From assembly GCA_002293145.1 (NCBI GenBank), contig DBCO01000005.1:172532-236531 (forward strand): a DNA stretch of 64,000 nt, in the 5' to 3' direction. Both the position numbers and the translations under genes were made by a program. This document shows positions 55,101 through 63,864 of the stretch, one piece after another (the first letter of the stretch is position 1; every line of letters starts with the position of its first letter). The notes beneath the pieces were generated by a model that was not told the DNA's origin, searched no databases, and saw only the letters and a program-made list of their open reading frames with translations. The stretch comes from Akkermansiaceae bacterium UBA956. Lineage in GTDB: Bacteria > Verrucomicrobiota > Verrucomicrobiia > Verrucomicrobiales > Akkermansiaceae.

Positions 55101-57038
55101 CTCATCACTGCCACCAATAGCACAGCAAGTGGAGTCACACTGACTCACAATCTCCCTAACGATTCACGCCAAACTTTTGCCCTTGCCCGCAGTGCAGCGG
55201 GATCGAATCCCTCTAAAATGTGGCTCACCGTCACCGGAAACCCCGCAACTCTCACCTGGACGGGAACCACAAACAGTTCATGGGATACCACAACAACGAA
55301 CAATTGGAGTGGATCTTCGCCTAACACATTTCATAACAATGATGACGTTTTACTGAACGACACAGCACTCACTCGAACCGTCGCCCTCACAGGCACTCTC
55401 GCTCCACGCACTGCCGAAATCAATACATCGCTTGGCTACACTTTTTCTGGAACAGGATCCATCGGTGGAAACGCAAACCTCACGAAAAACGGTACGGGAA
55501 CCCTAACACTTTCCAACAACACAGCGAACACATTCAGCGGTGGAATCACGCTGAACGCGGGAAACATCAATCTCACCAATGATACGATGAATGCCAACGG
55601 ACTGGGCACTGGACCCGTGACCATGAACGGTGGCGTGATTTCCATGTTCGACAACATGACCAGTTACAACAATTTTACTGCGCAGTTGATTGTGCCCAAC
55701 GGCGTAACCGCTCGGCTCAATGCCGACTCGCGCGTGGACATCTACGGTTCTCTTGCAGGTGGCGGTACGCTCCAGTTTTATGTGCCCAATGTGCGCTCCA
55801 CCTTGTTTGCAGACTGGTCGGTATATGCTGGCACCATAAACGTCCTCACAGATGCCAATGGTGGCGACTTTCGCATAGGCAGCTCTTACAACTACCCAGG
55901 ATTCCCACAAGCTCTCGTGATCCTGAGCGATCGCGTCTGGGCTTATTACGACGGCACGTTGGCAGAGGGTGCTGGCACGACGATTCCCATCGGCGCTTTG
56001 AGTGGAACGGCGCTCTCAAATCTGCAAGGCGGTGCCACTGGTGGCCGAGCTCTCACGTATCGTATTGGAGGAAAAAACACCGATGCTCTTTTTGCCGGCA
56101 CCATTTCTGAACGCAACACCGGCACCGCTACCAACTACATCAAAACCGGAACAGGAGCGTGGACATTGAGCGGCTCGGGAAATTGGAGCGGCGGCACGAG
56201 CATCGAGCAAGGCACCTTAAAAATCACAGGCGCATCTGCTTGTGCAGGCTCCACGCAACTATCGAGCGGCGGGATTTTGCGCATCGAGGCCGGCTCATTT
56301 ACCACCGAATCGGTCAACCTCGTCAACGGCAGCACACTTGCAGGATGGGGCAACCTCAGCGCCGATCTGAATGCAGAGGGTGTCATCGAAGGCAGAGGAT
56401 TCGCATCGGGCACTGCGGGCACGATGAACATTCAAGGCAGCGTGTTTCTCGGCTCCACATCGGTGACACGGATTCGCGCTGGCACCACCTCTGACCTCAT
56501 CAACGTCAGCGGTGATTTAAATCTTGATGGCACCATGCAAATCAATCTTGCCCCAGGCACAACCTTTGGCCGCTATCGAGTGATTTCGTGTTCGGGCAGC
56601 ATCAGCGGATCACTCGCACTCAGCGGCATCCATGTGGGCACAACTGCTCAACTTTCCACAACTGCTAATGCCGTTGATCTCGTCATCAATGACAGCGATG
56701 AAGACGGCTTACCCGACACATGGGAAAACGCGCATTTCGGCAATCTCAGCAAAACAGCCATGCAAGATAGCGATGGCGATGGCACCAGCAATCTTGCCGA
56801 ATACCGACTGAATCTTTTGCCAAACAATGGATCACAGTTTTTCCGCGCGAGCATTGTTCGCAATCCTAACAGCTACACCGTCACATGGCCCTCCGCTGAG
56901 GGCGTGATCTTCACAGTGCAGCGAAGCACAAATCTCAATCAATGGGCAACAATCACAACCGTCACTGGCAACGGCACCTACACAGACACCAATCCACCGA
57001 TCGGAAAAGCCATGTATCGTGTGAGCTTTGTGCCCTGA
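52161..57038 (+). CDS. Giant secreted pectate-lyase-like protein with autotransporter-associated repeats
   Basis: About 1625 residues. Signal peptide (LLLLLLLVFPISNLLAQ). The first about 360 residues match PL1-type pectate lyase right-handed beta-helices (FPGAQGYGAFATGGRGG, IRHLRFRHGKNGSGGDCIDL, ISMAFSTDENI). A Ca-binding-like DSDKDGMPDFYETSLGW is at about 408. A beta-sandwich (about 480-560) leads into at least three blocks of autotransporter-associated repeats (each starting W.G....W.......NW and containing LTKRGAGTLAL- or LTKNGTGTLTLS-like strands). The tail has two DxDGDGxx motifs (DEDGLPDTWEN, DSDGDGTSN) and the shared C-terminal module with YRVSFVP. No autotransporter barrel is present. 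Confidence 0.85.
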   Translation: MKRLLLLLLLVFPISNLLAQIPAFPGAQGYGAFATGGRGGDVYTVTNLNSTGAGSLYNGITNIPADGRTIVFAVSGQINLSGGITTRITQNKLTIAGQTAPGDGILLRNGTLRISADHIIIRHLRFRHGKNGSGGDCIDLDSGCQNAILDHISMAFSTDENISSFGSPPENLTMQWSFNAWGLESHSAGGLWDQNHATCHHSLWAHNHTRNPKARPNGLLEWTNNVTFDWDIGFIMGDSATPANWKANVIGNYFVCPPGNIISKPLIGANLDRNGYPNFSVHVANNLHDNNGDGILNGTDRGWNIVNGSAYQATTNPTGNYLRLDTPVSGSTTLAVESPHLAHKKIVSHGGALRTDIGYSGTYRDEVDTRLIQNLTTQTRNHITRESELAGISNAGFGTFNASAAPVDSDKDGMPDFYETSLGWNPATQDHNTALANSGGLVTGTTFFPSATPAGYTRLEEYLHFLSLPHGTVPRNIAGSTTSVQIDLSKFTAGFSDAPVFTISNIIGGTIVQSGVGYRNVTFTPTLNLTGRARFDFTVTDSSAHSFTQTCALVITSTGLPRDVSWKGVGNTWDNSTATNWLRTSNNTTVAYSDGDRVTFDQSGIAQANASIPASILPSTIEVNASGNYTFNGTGSILCTGALTKRGAGTLALANSGANSFSSISLDAGTLALNNATAGGSAKISFQGGALTLAPASNNIIANTFEFSQPALITVGSQHTQTGNWTGDQVVTINATSSQLWTIAGTWTGFTGHIKAGIGNPKLRINGSTNTNFGSAAVSIDLGSGSAQLMSRNGATIAIGELSSSGSSTVLSGTQTGTTASTYQVGGKNTNATFAGVISNGSDATSISKVGSGTWTLSGASTYTGSTAITAGSLLVDGALGATAVTVSSGAMLGGDGNISGTVTANALAILSPGTIPFTGSTLTIGGGLTLQGNTIYCDLSNSPTGANDKIVVGGTLGLTGSQHFQFLLLNGPLAAGTYDLITATNSTASGVTLTHNLPNDSRQTFALARSAAGSNPSKMWLTVTGNPATLTWTGTTNSSWDTTTTNNWSGSSPNTFHNNDDVLLNDTALTRTVALTGTLAPRTAEINTSLGYTFSGTGSIGGNANLTKNGTGTLTLSNNTANTFSGGITLNAGNINLTNDTMNANGLGTGPVTMNGGVISMFDNMTSYNNFTAQLIVPNGVTARLNADSRVDIYGSLAGGGTLQFYVPNVRSTLFADWSVYAGTINVLTDANGGDFRIGSSYNYPGFPQALVILSDRVWAYYDGTLAEGAGTTIPIGALSGTALSNLQGGATGGRALTYRIGGKNTDALFAGTISERNTGTATNYIKTGTGAWTLSGSGNWSGGTSIEQGTLKITGASACAGSTQLSSGGILRIEAGSFTTESVNLVNGSTLAGWGNLSADLNAEGVIEGRGFASGTAGTMNIQGSVFLGSTSVTRIRAGTTSDLINVSGDLNLDGTMQINLAPGTTFGRYRVISCSGSISGSLALSGIHVGTTAQLSTTANAVDLVINDSDEDGLPDTWENAHFGNLSKTAMQDSDGDGTSNLAEYRLNLLPNNGSQFFRASIVRNPNSYTVTWPSAEGVIFTVQRSTNLNQWATITTVTGNGTYTDTNPPIGKAMYRVSFVP

Positions 57039-57044
57039 AGAATA

Positions 57045-58775
57045 CTAGCGATTCTTTTCGAGGCCTACACGTAGTTTGTGCAAGCTAGTATTACCTGACT
57101 GCACGGTGTAGTATCCCGGAAATCCACGCCATGTTGCGTAGCCCTCGGCATCAGTTTTGACCGTGACGTTGGTATGCCATTCCCTCTGGATCAAATCACG
57201 CAAAACCTCGCCCCTTTTACGAATACTCCAGTCCTTGTTCCAGGATGCAGCTTCAGGTTTCCAGTGGATTCCTTCCCAAAATCCCCACAAAATGAAGCCA
57301 TGATAGGCAGGATGACTAAAGCAGGCGATCATCGTATCGCGCGTGAAATCCGCAGCCAATTCCTCATCGGCCGTTGTTGTCACATCGAACTCCGTAATTA
57401 CTTGAGTCGGCACGATTTTCGCGAAGCGATCTGTCACATCTAACATTTCTTGTGGTGATGGCAAAAAGCTTTCGTCGAAGTGTGCCTGATTGCCCAATCC
57501 TGCTACGGGAAATTTTTCTGCCTGTAAGCCAACGATGTAATTATAGGTTTCGTCTTGTTGCCGTCCGGGACGAAAAATTTGATCTTCATTGATGAACATC
57601 GGTAGTTTCGTTTTCTTCAATGCTAACGAAAAAACTTCACGGTCGATTCGCATCAGGCCGGGGTTTTTCGTAAGTAAATCTGCCCCACTCCATGCCACCG
57701 GATGATTGATCACATCCCATTCAATTACGCGGTCGCCGACAAAATCGAGCCGTTCCTGCGCGCTTTCTAAATAGTGATTTCGCACTTCATTTGCGGACTT
57801 CCCATGAAGATTTTGCGGCGTAGCGGTTTGCATCAAATAATGCCCTCGTATGGCGATGTCGCGCTCGTTTAACCATGCCATCGTCTGCTCCAGTCGATGG
57901 TTGCGATTTTGCTTCTGCTCAGTAGTCTTGTCTTGAGCCCACTCAAAATCTTTGAGGTCATTTTCTAACACTACCATGCTGAATAAATCATCCACGATCT
58001 TGCGAATCTGCTCACCATCCGCAGATGGATCGACCATGCTCGATACCCGAATCGCAGAACCAAATCCGAAGGCGTGGCGTTTCAACTCGATGGTTACTTC
58101 TTGATTCGCGAGAGGATTCCCTGCCGCATCGCGAATCACCTGACGAAAATCACCTTTGCGAATTTTCTCAATCCGATCCAGCGCTTCCTTGCGCCAAGGA
58201 GCGTCGGCCTCACGACCAACATAGCTTCGACGAATGCGTGGGAAATTCGACACATCCGCGCCAACAGGATAACTCAGTAAACGCATGCCCGCGATCTCGA
58301 CCTTTTGCTTTTTCTGTCCACAAAACAACACCAACTGTAATCTCTCGCTACTGACGTCCTGATCAGTCATCAACAAAATCGGATACTCACGCCACTCTGC
58401 ATACACTGAAAATACCGTGCTTGAGGTAAACGCCTGATAGGGATTTGCCCCATGCTGCACTTTCGCAATCAAGCTTCCCTCCTGACCATCCACCACGCGC
58501 GCCCGGACAACGGCAAGCAAAGGAGACTTCGCTGGCAATTTTTGTAATCCAGCACAAGTAAATGCAATCTGGGCACAATACGGCTTTGATGGATCTTCTT
58601 TACTCACCTCCACTTGCATGACTTGCTGCCGCTTGAGCGCCTTACCATGCTCGGGAAAAACATACGCAGTGAGTGATGCATTCACACTCAATTCCCCACC
58701 GCCCGCAGGCGCGACCACTGGCTCCGCCGCATGCACTGCCACCACCATCACTACCAAAGACCACAAACGTTTCAT
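57045..58775 (-). CDS. Secreted GH10-like protein with altered acid/base residue
   Basis: 576 residues with signal peptide. N-terminal carbohydrate-binding-like domain (about 25-175), then a GH10 endo-xylanase barrel (about 230-540). Catalytic nucleophile Glu462 is in VITEFDVTT and the fold landmarks RGHYL, DVINHP and FVNxxD-equivalents are recognisable. In canonical GH10 enzymes the acid/base is the Glu of DVVNE; here it is His358 (WDVINHP). Retaining xylanase chemistry is therefore doubtful. It converges with the pectate-lyase-like gene six bases away. Confidence 0.8.
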   Translation of the reverse strand: MKRLWSLVVMVVAVHAAEPVVAPAGGGELSVNASLTAYVFPEHGKALKRQQVMQVEVSKEDPSKPYCAQIAFTCAGLQKLPAKSPLLAVVRARVVDGQEGSLIAKVQHGANPYQAFTSSTVFSVYAEWREYPILLMTDQDVSSERLQLVLFCGQKKQKVEIAGMRLLSYPVGADVSNFPRIRRSYVGREADAPWRKEALDRIEKIRKGDFRQVIRDAAGNPLANQEVTIELKRHAFGFGSAIRVSSMVDPSADGEQIRKIVDDLFSMVVLENDLKDFEWAQDKTTEQKQNRNHRLEQTMAWLNERDIAIRGHYLMQTATPQNLHGKSANEVRNHYLESAQERLDFVGDRVIEWDVINHPVAWSGADLLTKNPGLMRIDREVFSLALKKTKLPMFINEDQIFRPGRQQDETYNYIVGLQAEKFPVAGLGNQAHFDESFLPSPQEMLDVTDRFAKIVPTQVITEFDVTTTADEELAADFTRDTMIACFSHPAYHGFILWGFWEGIHWKPEAASWNKDWSIRKRGEVLRDLIQREWHTNVTVKTDAEGYATWRGFPGYYTVQSGNTSLHKLRVGLEKNR

Positions 58776-58847
58776 CTCAAAAATCAGCTAGCAAAATAGG
58801 CGATGGTCCATCGAGTAGGCCATCGCGAAAAAATCAACACATCGCCC

Positions 58848-59282
58848 TCACAGCGTGCGCGAAAAAGTCACGGCGAGCACTCGACCGTCCGTGTTGTGCA
58901 TTTCCCCAGTCCAGGTGATGAATCGCTGACTCACCGACTTGCTGAGAGTTAAAATCGCCGATTGTGTTCCATTTGCGAACTCTGTCAGCACCAATTGACC
59001 ATCAGTGGTATTTTTGCCCTTGAGCTGAAAGACCACACCATCACCAAGGTGATAATAGCGTCCCGCTACATTGCCATCTTCCGCCCAGGTCAGGGTGAAA
59101 ATGGCAGCACGCGCGCCCACACTTCCAGAATACGCTTGCGATTTCCCATAAATCATAAACGGGTCCTCGGTAGGTATTGCCGCCTGAGTTTCCGCAGGAG
59201 CGCTAGGGTGCACACAACTTACAACGCTCAAAGCGATGCCGCACATCAACAAACAAGCAGGAAATTTGATCATGATTTTCAT
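58848..59282 (-). CDS. Small lipoprotein, unknown function
   Basis: 144 residues. A lipoprotein signal peptide ends in the lipobox LSVVSC (Cys23), so it is lipid-anchored. The remaining about 110 residues are beta-rich (for example DGNVAGRYYHLGDGVVFQLK) with no family I can name. It is leftward, divergent from aroC, with 138 bases between the two starts. Confidence 0.7.
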   Translation of the reverse strand: MKIMIKFPACLLMCGIALSVVSCVHPSAPAETQAAIPTEDPFMIYGKSQAYSGSVGARAAIFTLTWAEDGNVAGRYYHLGDGVVFQLKGKNTTDGQLVLTEFANGTQSAILTLSKSVSQRFITWTGEMHNTDGRVLAVTFSRTL

Positions 59283-59420
59283 ATTTTCAGACTCATTTCA
59301 TACACACTTGCACATCATATCTATCACATTTCCCCTGTCATATCCAGAAAAAATCACCGCAAGTCCCTCGCAGACAATCTCTGCTCTTGGCTTCGTCGCT
59401 TTTCCAGCGTAGAATCCGGC

Positions 59421-60515
59421 ATGTCATCCACTTTTGGCCACGCATTTCGCATCCACACCTACGGAGAATCCCACGGCGGAGCCGTAGGAGTGATCATCGA
59501 CGGCTGCCCACCTCGCATTCCGATCAACCGCGAAATCATTCAGGCCGCCCTCGACCGCCGCCGCCCTGGCCAGTCCGATATCGTCACACCACGCAAAGAG
59601 GCCGACGAAGCAGAGATCCTCTCCGGCATCCAAGATGGCGTCACTCTCGGCACACCCATCGCCATTTCGGTAAAAAATACCGATCAGCGCCCCGGTGCCT
59701 ACGATGAAATGGCCGCCAAGTACCGTCCCAGCCATGCCGACTACACCTACGATGCCAAATACGGCATCCGCGCGCTCTCCGGTGGTGGTCGTGCCTCCGC
59801 CCGCGAGACTATCGGCCGCGTCGCCGCCGCCGCCATCGCGCTCCAAGTCCTCAAACAACAATACCCCGCGCTCGAAATCCTCGCTTGGGTCAAATCGATT
59901 CAGCACCTCGTCGCCGATGTCGATCCCGCCACCGTCACCGCTGCTGACATCGAGGGCAACATCGTGCGCACTGGCGATCCCGTGATGGCCCCTGCGATGA
60001 TCGATCATATCAAAGCCATCCGCAGCGAGGGCAACTCCGTCGGCGGCGTGATCGAGTGTGTCATCCGCAATTGCCCCGCCGGTCTCGGCGAGCCAATTTT
60101 TGACAAACTCGAAGCCGATCTCGCCAAGGCCATGCTCTCGATCCCAGCCACCAAGGGCTTCGAGATCGGTTCAGGCTTTGCCGGCACCCAGCTCACTGGT
60201 CGTGAGCACAACGACCCCTTTGTCATGGAAAATGGCCGCGTCCGCACCGCCAGCAACCGCTCCGGCGGCATCCAAGGAGGCATCTCAAATGGCGAAGACA
60301 TCTTTTTCCGCATCGCCTTCAAGCCCACCGCCACGATCATGACCAACCAGCAAACCGTCACCAGCGAGGGTGAAAACACTGAGCTCCAAGGCAAAGGTCG
60401 CCACGATGCCTGCGTGCTGCCACGTGCCGTGCCCATCGTCGAGGCCATGGCTACCCTCGTCCTTGTCGATCACCTTTTGCGCCAACGCACGCTCCACGCC
60501 CCCACCGCTGAATGA
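59421..60515 (+). CDS. aroC: Chorismate synthase
   Basis: 364 residues from ATG 59421 (MSSTFGHAFRIHTYGESHGG). A much longer frame from 58962 crosses the divergent promoter and is not real. Final shikimate-pathway step, forming chorismate with reduced FMN. Motifs GESHGGAVG, RPGQSD, SGGGRASARETIGR and NxxNR-type KRxGIQGGISNGE region are present. Overlaps the next gene by four bases. Confidence 0.97.
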   Translation: MSSTFGHAFRIHTYGESHGGAVGVIIDGCPPRIPINREIIQAALDRRRPGQSDIVTPRKEADEAEILSGIQDGVTLGTPIAISVKNTDQRPGAYDEMAAKYRPSHADYTYDAKYGIRALSGGGRASARETIGRVAAAAIALQVLKQQYPALEILAWVKSIQHLVADVDPATVTAADIEGNIVRTGDPVMAPAMIDHIKAIRSEGNSVGGVIECVIRNCPAGLGEPIFDKLEADLAKAMLSIPATKGFEIGSGFAGTQLTGREHNDPFVMENGRVRTASNRSGGIQGGISNGEDIFFRIAFKPTATIMTNQQTVTSEGENTELQGKGRHDACVLPRAVPIVEAMATLVLVDHLLRQRTLHAPTAE

Positions 60516-61300
60516 TGATTTCCGCTCTTCCATCCTTGGCTGAAACACCCGCGCTCTCCCAAATGAGCCTAGGCATCATCGTGCTCGTCATCGGCGCCGC
60601 CTGTGCTTGCTTTGCGATGCTGCGCGGCGCCTTTCGCCTACTCCTGAGCACCAGTCTTCTCGCTGCCTCACTTTTCGTCGCCTACTACGTCTGGTTAGAG
60701 ACACCCGGCCTCGGCGATAAAATCCTGCGCAATCCCCCCGCATGGTTCCCCTTCCTACTCCCCACCATTGCCGGCATCGCCTGCTTTATTTTCCTCCGCA
60801 AAGCCCTTCGCCTCGTCCTCAAGCCCTTCGGCACCATTGGCGGCACGCCCTCGTCGTTTTTTGGAAAAATCACCTCACTCAGCCTCAGCCTGATTCCCAC
60901 CACCTTACTTTGCCTCACCGGAGCCACCGCCATCCGCCATGTCGGCACCCTAGAGGAAATCAAAAACCCCGCAGGCAATGCCACCAGCACCTTGCTCAAA
61001 AAAACCATCGATCAATACGTGCCACCCGCTTGGCTCCAGCGCATCGACCCTCTCACCGATCCCTCGCGCATCACCCTCGCCCAATTGCTCGCCATGGCTC
61101 AAGAAGAACACATTCCCCGCGCCATCCCCGTAGCCGAGGAGCATCTCATCCGCAGCAGCGTGCTCGATGACCCCAAGCTCCAGCAACTCACCAAAGACCA
61201 ACGCTTTAGCGAAATCCTCCGTGATCCCGCCATCGAGTCCGCTCTCCAAGACCCACGCATCCGCAAAGCCATCGAAGAATTCCAAAAACAATCCCGCTAA
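60512..61300 (+). CDS. Membrane protein, unknown (CvpA-like topology)
   Basis: 262 residues with about four N-terminal hydrophobic helices (to residue 140) and a soluble C-terminal half of predicted helices (TLLKKTIDQYVPPAWLQRID onward). The arrangement resembles CvpA-like proteins, but the identity is too weak to name it. It starts within the aroC stop (ATGA), so it is co-translated with aroC, and precedes gatB by 35 bases. Confidence 0.7.
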   Translation: MMISALPSLAETPALSQMSLGIIVLVIGAACACFAMLRGAFRLLLSTSLLAASLFVAYYVWLETPGLGDKILRNPPAWFPFLLPTIAGIACFIFLRKALRLVLKPFGTIGGTPSSFFGKITSLSLSLIPTTLLCLTGATAIRHVGTLEEIKNPAGNATSTLLKKTIDQYVPPAWLQRIDPLTDPSRITLAQLLAMAQEEHIPRAIPVAEEHLIRSSVLDDPKLQQLTKDQRFSEILRDPAIESALQDPRIRKAIEEFQKQSR

Positions 61301-61335
61301 ATCAGCACTTAAAACTTCCCACTTAAAACTTCACA

Positions 61336-62787
61336 ATGTATCTCGTCACCATCGGCCTCGAAGTCCACTGCCAAGTCAACACCCAGACCAAAATGTTCTG
61401 CGCCTGCGCCACCTCCTTTGGCGATGAACCCAACGTCAACGTCTGCCCCACCTGCCTCGGGCTCCCCGGCGCTCTGCCTGTGCTCAATCGCATCGCCATC
61501 GAGAAAACCATCCTCTCTGGCATGCTTCTTGGTTGCACAACGCCGCCCGTCTCAAAGTGGGATCGCAAAAACTACTTCTACCCGGACATGCCGAAAAACT
61601 ACCAAACCACGCAAATGGACCTGCCACTTTGCATCGGTGGCACAGTTCCGCTCTACGATCACTGCTACCCCTCGGATGCCCAGAAATCCATCGCCCGCCC
61701 CGGCCAGACCATCCGCCTCAACCGCATCCACCTTGAGGAAGACGTCGCCAAGTCCACCCACCTCGGAAATTCCTCCCTCATCGATTTCAACCGCGCTGGC
61801 ACTCCGTTGATGGAAATCGTCACCGAGCCCGATCTCGAATCCGCCGAAGAAGCCTTCGCCTATCTCCGCACCCTACAAATGATCCTGGTCCAAGGAGGAG
61901 TCTCCGATGCCGATATGGAAAAAGGCCAGATGCGCTGCGATGTCAACATTTCCCTCCGCAAAAACGCCAGCGATCCCCTCGGCGCCAAGGTCGAACTCAA
62001 AAACCTCAACTCTACCTCCGCCGTGCGCCGCTCGATCCACTTCGAGATCGCGCGCCAGACCGAAGAACTCAACGCCGGCATCGCCCAGATCCAGTCCACC
62101 CGCCGCTGGGACGACGACCGCGGCGAGACCCAAATGATGCGCACCAAAGAAGACGCACACGACTACCGCTACTTTTCATGCCCCGATTTGCTGCCGCTCG
62201 ATACCGCAGAGCTCGTCGAACGCATGCGCCAAATCGTCCCAGAGAGCCCCCACCAACGCCAAGCTCGCTACGAAGACGACTTCGCGCTCACCCGCTACGA
62301 TGCCAGCGTGCTTTCGTCCGACCTCCAACTCGCCCGCTACTTCGAGGCCGCCTTGCATGCCTCCATTCCAGCGAAAAAAACCGCAAACTTCCTCATCAAC
62401 AACATCCTCGGCACCATCAACGAGCGCGGCATCGCCATCGAGCACTGCCCCGTGCCGCCCCAGAGCCTCACCAGCCTGCTCGAACTCGTCGAAAACGGCA
62501 CCCTCGCCGCCAACCAAGCCCGCGAGGTTTTCATCGTCATGCTCGAACAGCCCGACAAAGCTGCCGCAGCCATCGCTGATGAACTCGGTTTCAAGCCCAC
62601 AGACGTCGGAGCCCTCGATGAACTCTGCGAGAAAATCATCGCCGAGAACCCCGACAAAGTCGCCGAAATCCAAGCCGGCAACGAACGCCTTCTCAACTTC
62701 CTAACTGGCCAAATCATGAAAGCCTCCGAGGTCAAGCCCAATCCCAAAATGGTCACCGACCTCCTCCGCACCAAAATCATCTCCTAA
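61336..62787 (+). CDS. gatB: Aspartyl/glutamyl-tRNA amidotransferase subunit B
   Basis: 483 residues. GatCAB converts Glu-tRNA(Gln) to Gln-tRNA(Gln), so the organism probably lacks glutaminyl-tRNA synthetase or uses both routes. Features: GLEVHCQVNTQTKMFCAC, with the zinc Cys pairs CPTCLG, NRAGTPLMEIVTEPD, and EDAHDYRYFSCPDLLP. The C-terminal YqeY-like tail (about residues 400-480) is complete. Two CACTTAAAACTTC copies lie just before the start. gatA and gatC are not in the window. Confidence 0.97.
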   Translation: MYLVTIGLEVHCQVNTQTKMFCACATSFGDEPNVNVCPTCLGLPGALPVLNRIAIEKTILSGMLLGCTTPPVSKWDRKNYFYPDMPKNYQTTQMDLPLCIGGTVPLYDHCYPSDAQKSIARPGQTIRLNRIHLEEDVAKSTHLGNSSLIDFNRAGTPLMEIVTEPDLESAEEAFAYLRTLQMILVQGGVSDADMEKGQMRCDVNISLRKNASDPLGAKVELKNLNSTSAVRRSIHFEIARQTEELNAGIAQIQSTRRWDDDRGETQMMRTKEDAHDYRYFSCPDLLPLDTAELVERMRQIVPESPHQRQARYEDDFALTRYDASVLSSDLQLARYFEAALHASIPAKKTANFLINNILGTINERGIAIEHCPVPPQSLTSLLELVENGTLAANQAREVFIVMLEQPDKAAAAIADELGFKPTDVGALDELCEKIIAENPDKVAEIQAGNERLLNFLTGQIMKASEVKPNPKMVTDLLRTKIIS

Positions 62788-62789
62788 TG

Positions 62790-62812
62790 AAGCGCTGACT
62801 TCAGTCCACCAC
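62790..62812. repeat. Degraded copy of the palindromic repeat
   Basis: GAAGCGCTGACTTCAGTCCAC, similar to 43626-43650 and 63839-63864 with a few substitutions, between gatB and the next gene. Confidence 0.4.
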
Positions 62813-62850
62813 AACATCACAACTCCCAAGAACGAAAACATCCCACCCTC

Positions 62851-63831
62851 ATGTTTCGCCTGCTCTCCATCGCTTCCGCTTTCAGCCTCGCTCTCGCCAG
62901 CCTTAATTTCACGGCCTGCACCTTCACTCCACCCTCAAAAATCGAACCACCGCCACTCACGGCAAAGGATTTACCCAAAATATACCAAGCCCACCGCGGC
63001 GAATACATACGCACCATCCAAAGCGGCACGGATACTTTTTCCCTACAAACTGGTAGCCGACTTTATCGCAAAGCAGGCAGCACTGATATCGATCTGATTG
63101 GAGCCATCCACGCCGCAGAACCCGCCTACTATCAGGAGCTCAAGCGCGACCTCAGCAATGCGAGCCTCGTTCTCTACGAAGGCGTGTCCGATGAAAATCA
63201 ACCACGCTTCACCGATGCCCAACGCGAAAAAGCGATGAAAAAATCCGCCTACAATCGCCTCGCCAACACCCACGGCCTCGTCTCCCAACACCGCGGCATA
63301 CCTTATGCGCAAAAGCATTATCGCAACTGCGACATGAGCTTCCAACAAATGCAGCAAACCCTGCAACACGAAATCGCCCAAGGTGGAAGCAAAGGAAACG
63401 CCGCCCAACAAGCTTACAATGAACTCAACTCGGTCAACTCCGCGGTGCGCGGCAACAACTTCATGATCAATACCGCCATCAGCCTGATCGGTAGCAGCCA
63501 CACCCTCAAATCCCTCACGCGCTTCATGCTCGTCAGCATGGGTGCCGAAAAAACCGACGACCCTGGCACCTCGCCCCGCCTGCAAACCCTGATGATTCAG
63601 GATCGCAACGCCCACGTCATCAACGAACTCCAAAAAACGCTGCGCAAAGAACCGAACCAACGCCGCATCGCCCTATTCTTCGGTGCCGCCCACCTACCCG
63701 ACTTCGAAAAACGCCTGCTGCGCCTCGGCTACCGCCCCGCCGGCCCCATCCGCTGGCACAACGCCATCACCAGCCACCCCTACTCCTCCGGCCTCACGCA
63801 CAAAGAAGTCCAAGAAATGCTGAGTCGCTGA
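62851..63831 (+). CDS. TraB/GumN-type lipoprotein
   Basis: 326 residues. Lipoprotein-like signal with FTAC (Cys23). TraB/TIKI-like core: DLIGAIHAAEPAYYQEL (the GxxH of the family) and LVLYEGVSD with its Glu, then FFGAAHLPDFEKRLLRLGYR. TIKI proteins are metalloproteases of this superfamily; bacterial members are mostly uncharacterised. Function here is an inference. Downstream is non-coding to the window edge. Confidence 0.8.
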   Translation: MFRLLSIASAFSLALASLNFTACTFTPPSKIEPPPLTAKDLPKIYQAHRGEYIRTIQSGTDTFSLQTGSRLYRKAGSTDIDLIGAIHAAEPAYYQELKRDLSNASLVLYEGVSDENQPRFTDAQREKAMKKSAYNRLANTHGLVSQHRGIPYAQKHYRNCDMSFQQMQQTLQHEIAQGGSKGNAAQQAYNELNSVNSAVRGNNFMINTAISLIGSSHTLKSLTRFMLVSMGAEKTDDPGTSPRLQTLMIQDRNAHVINELQKTLRKEPNQRRIALFFGAAHLPDFEKRLLRLGYRPAGPIRWHNAITSHPYSSGLTHKEVQEMLSR

Positions 63832-63838
63832 GCAAAAC

Positions 63839-63864
63839 GCAGCGCGGACTTCAGTCCGCTTCTG
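63839..63864. repeat. Dispersed palindromic repeat, copy 2
   Basis: AGCGCGGACTTCAGTCCGCT is the reverse complement of the copy at 43626-43650, apart from flanking differences. Confidence 0.65.

Noticed and set aside
58962..59420. 153-codon extension upstream of aroC
   Set aside because: Crosses the divergent lipoprotein gene and lacks conservation; aroC begins MSSTFGHAF as usual.
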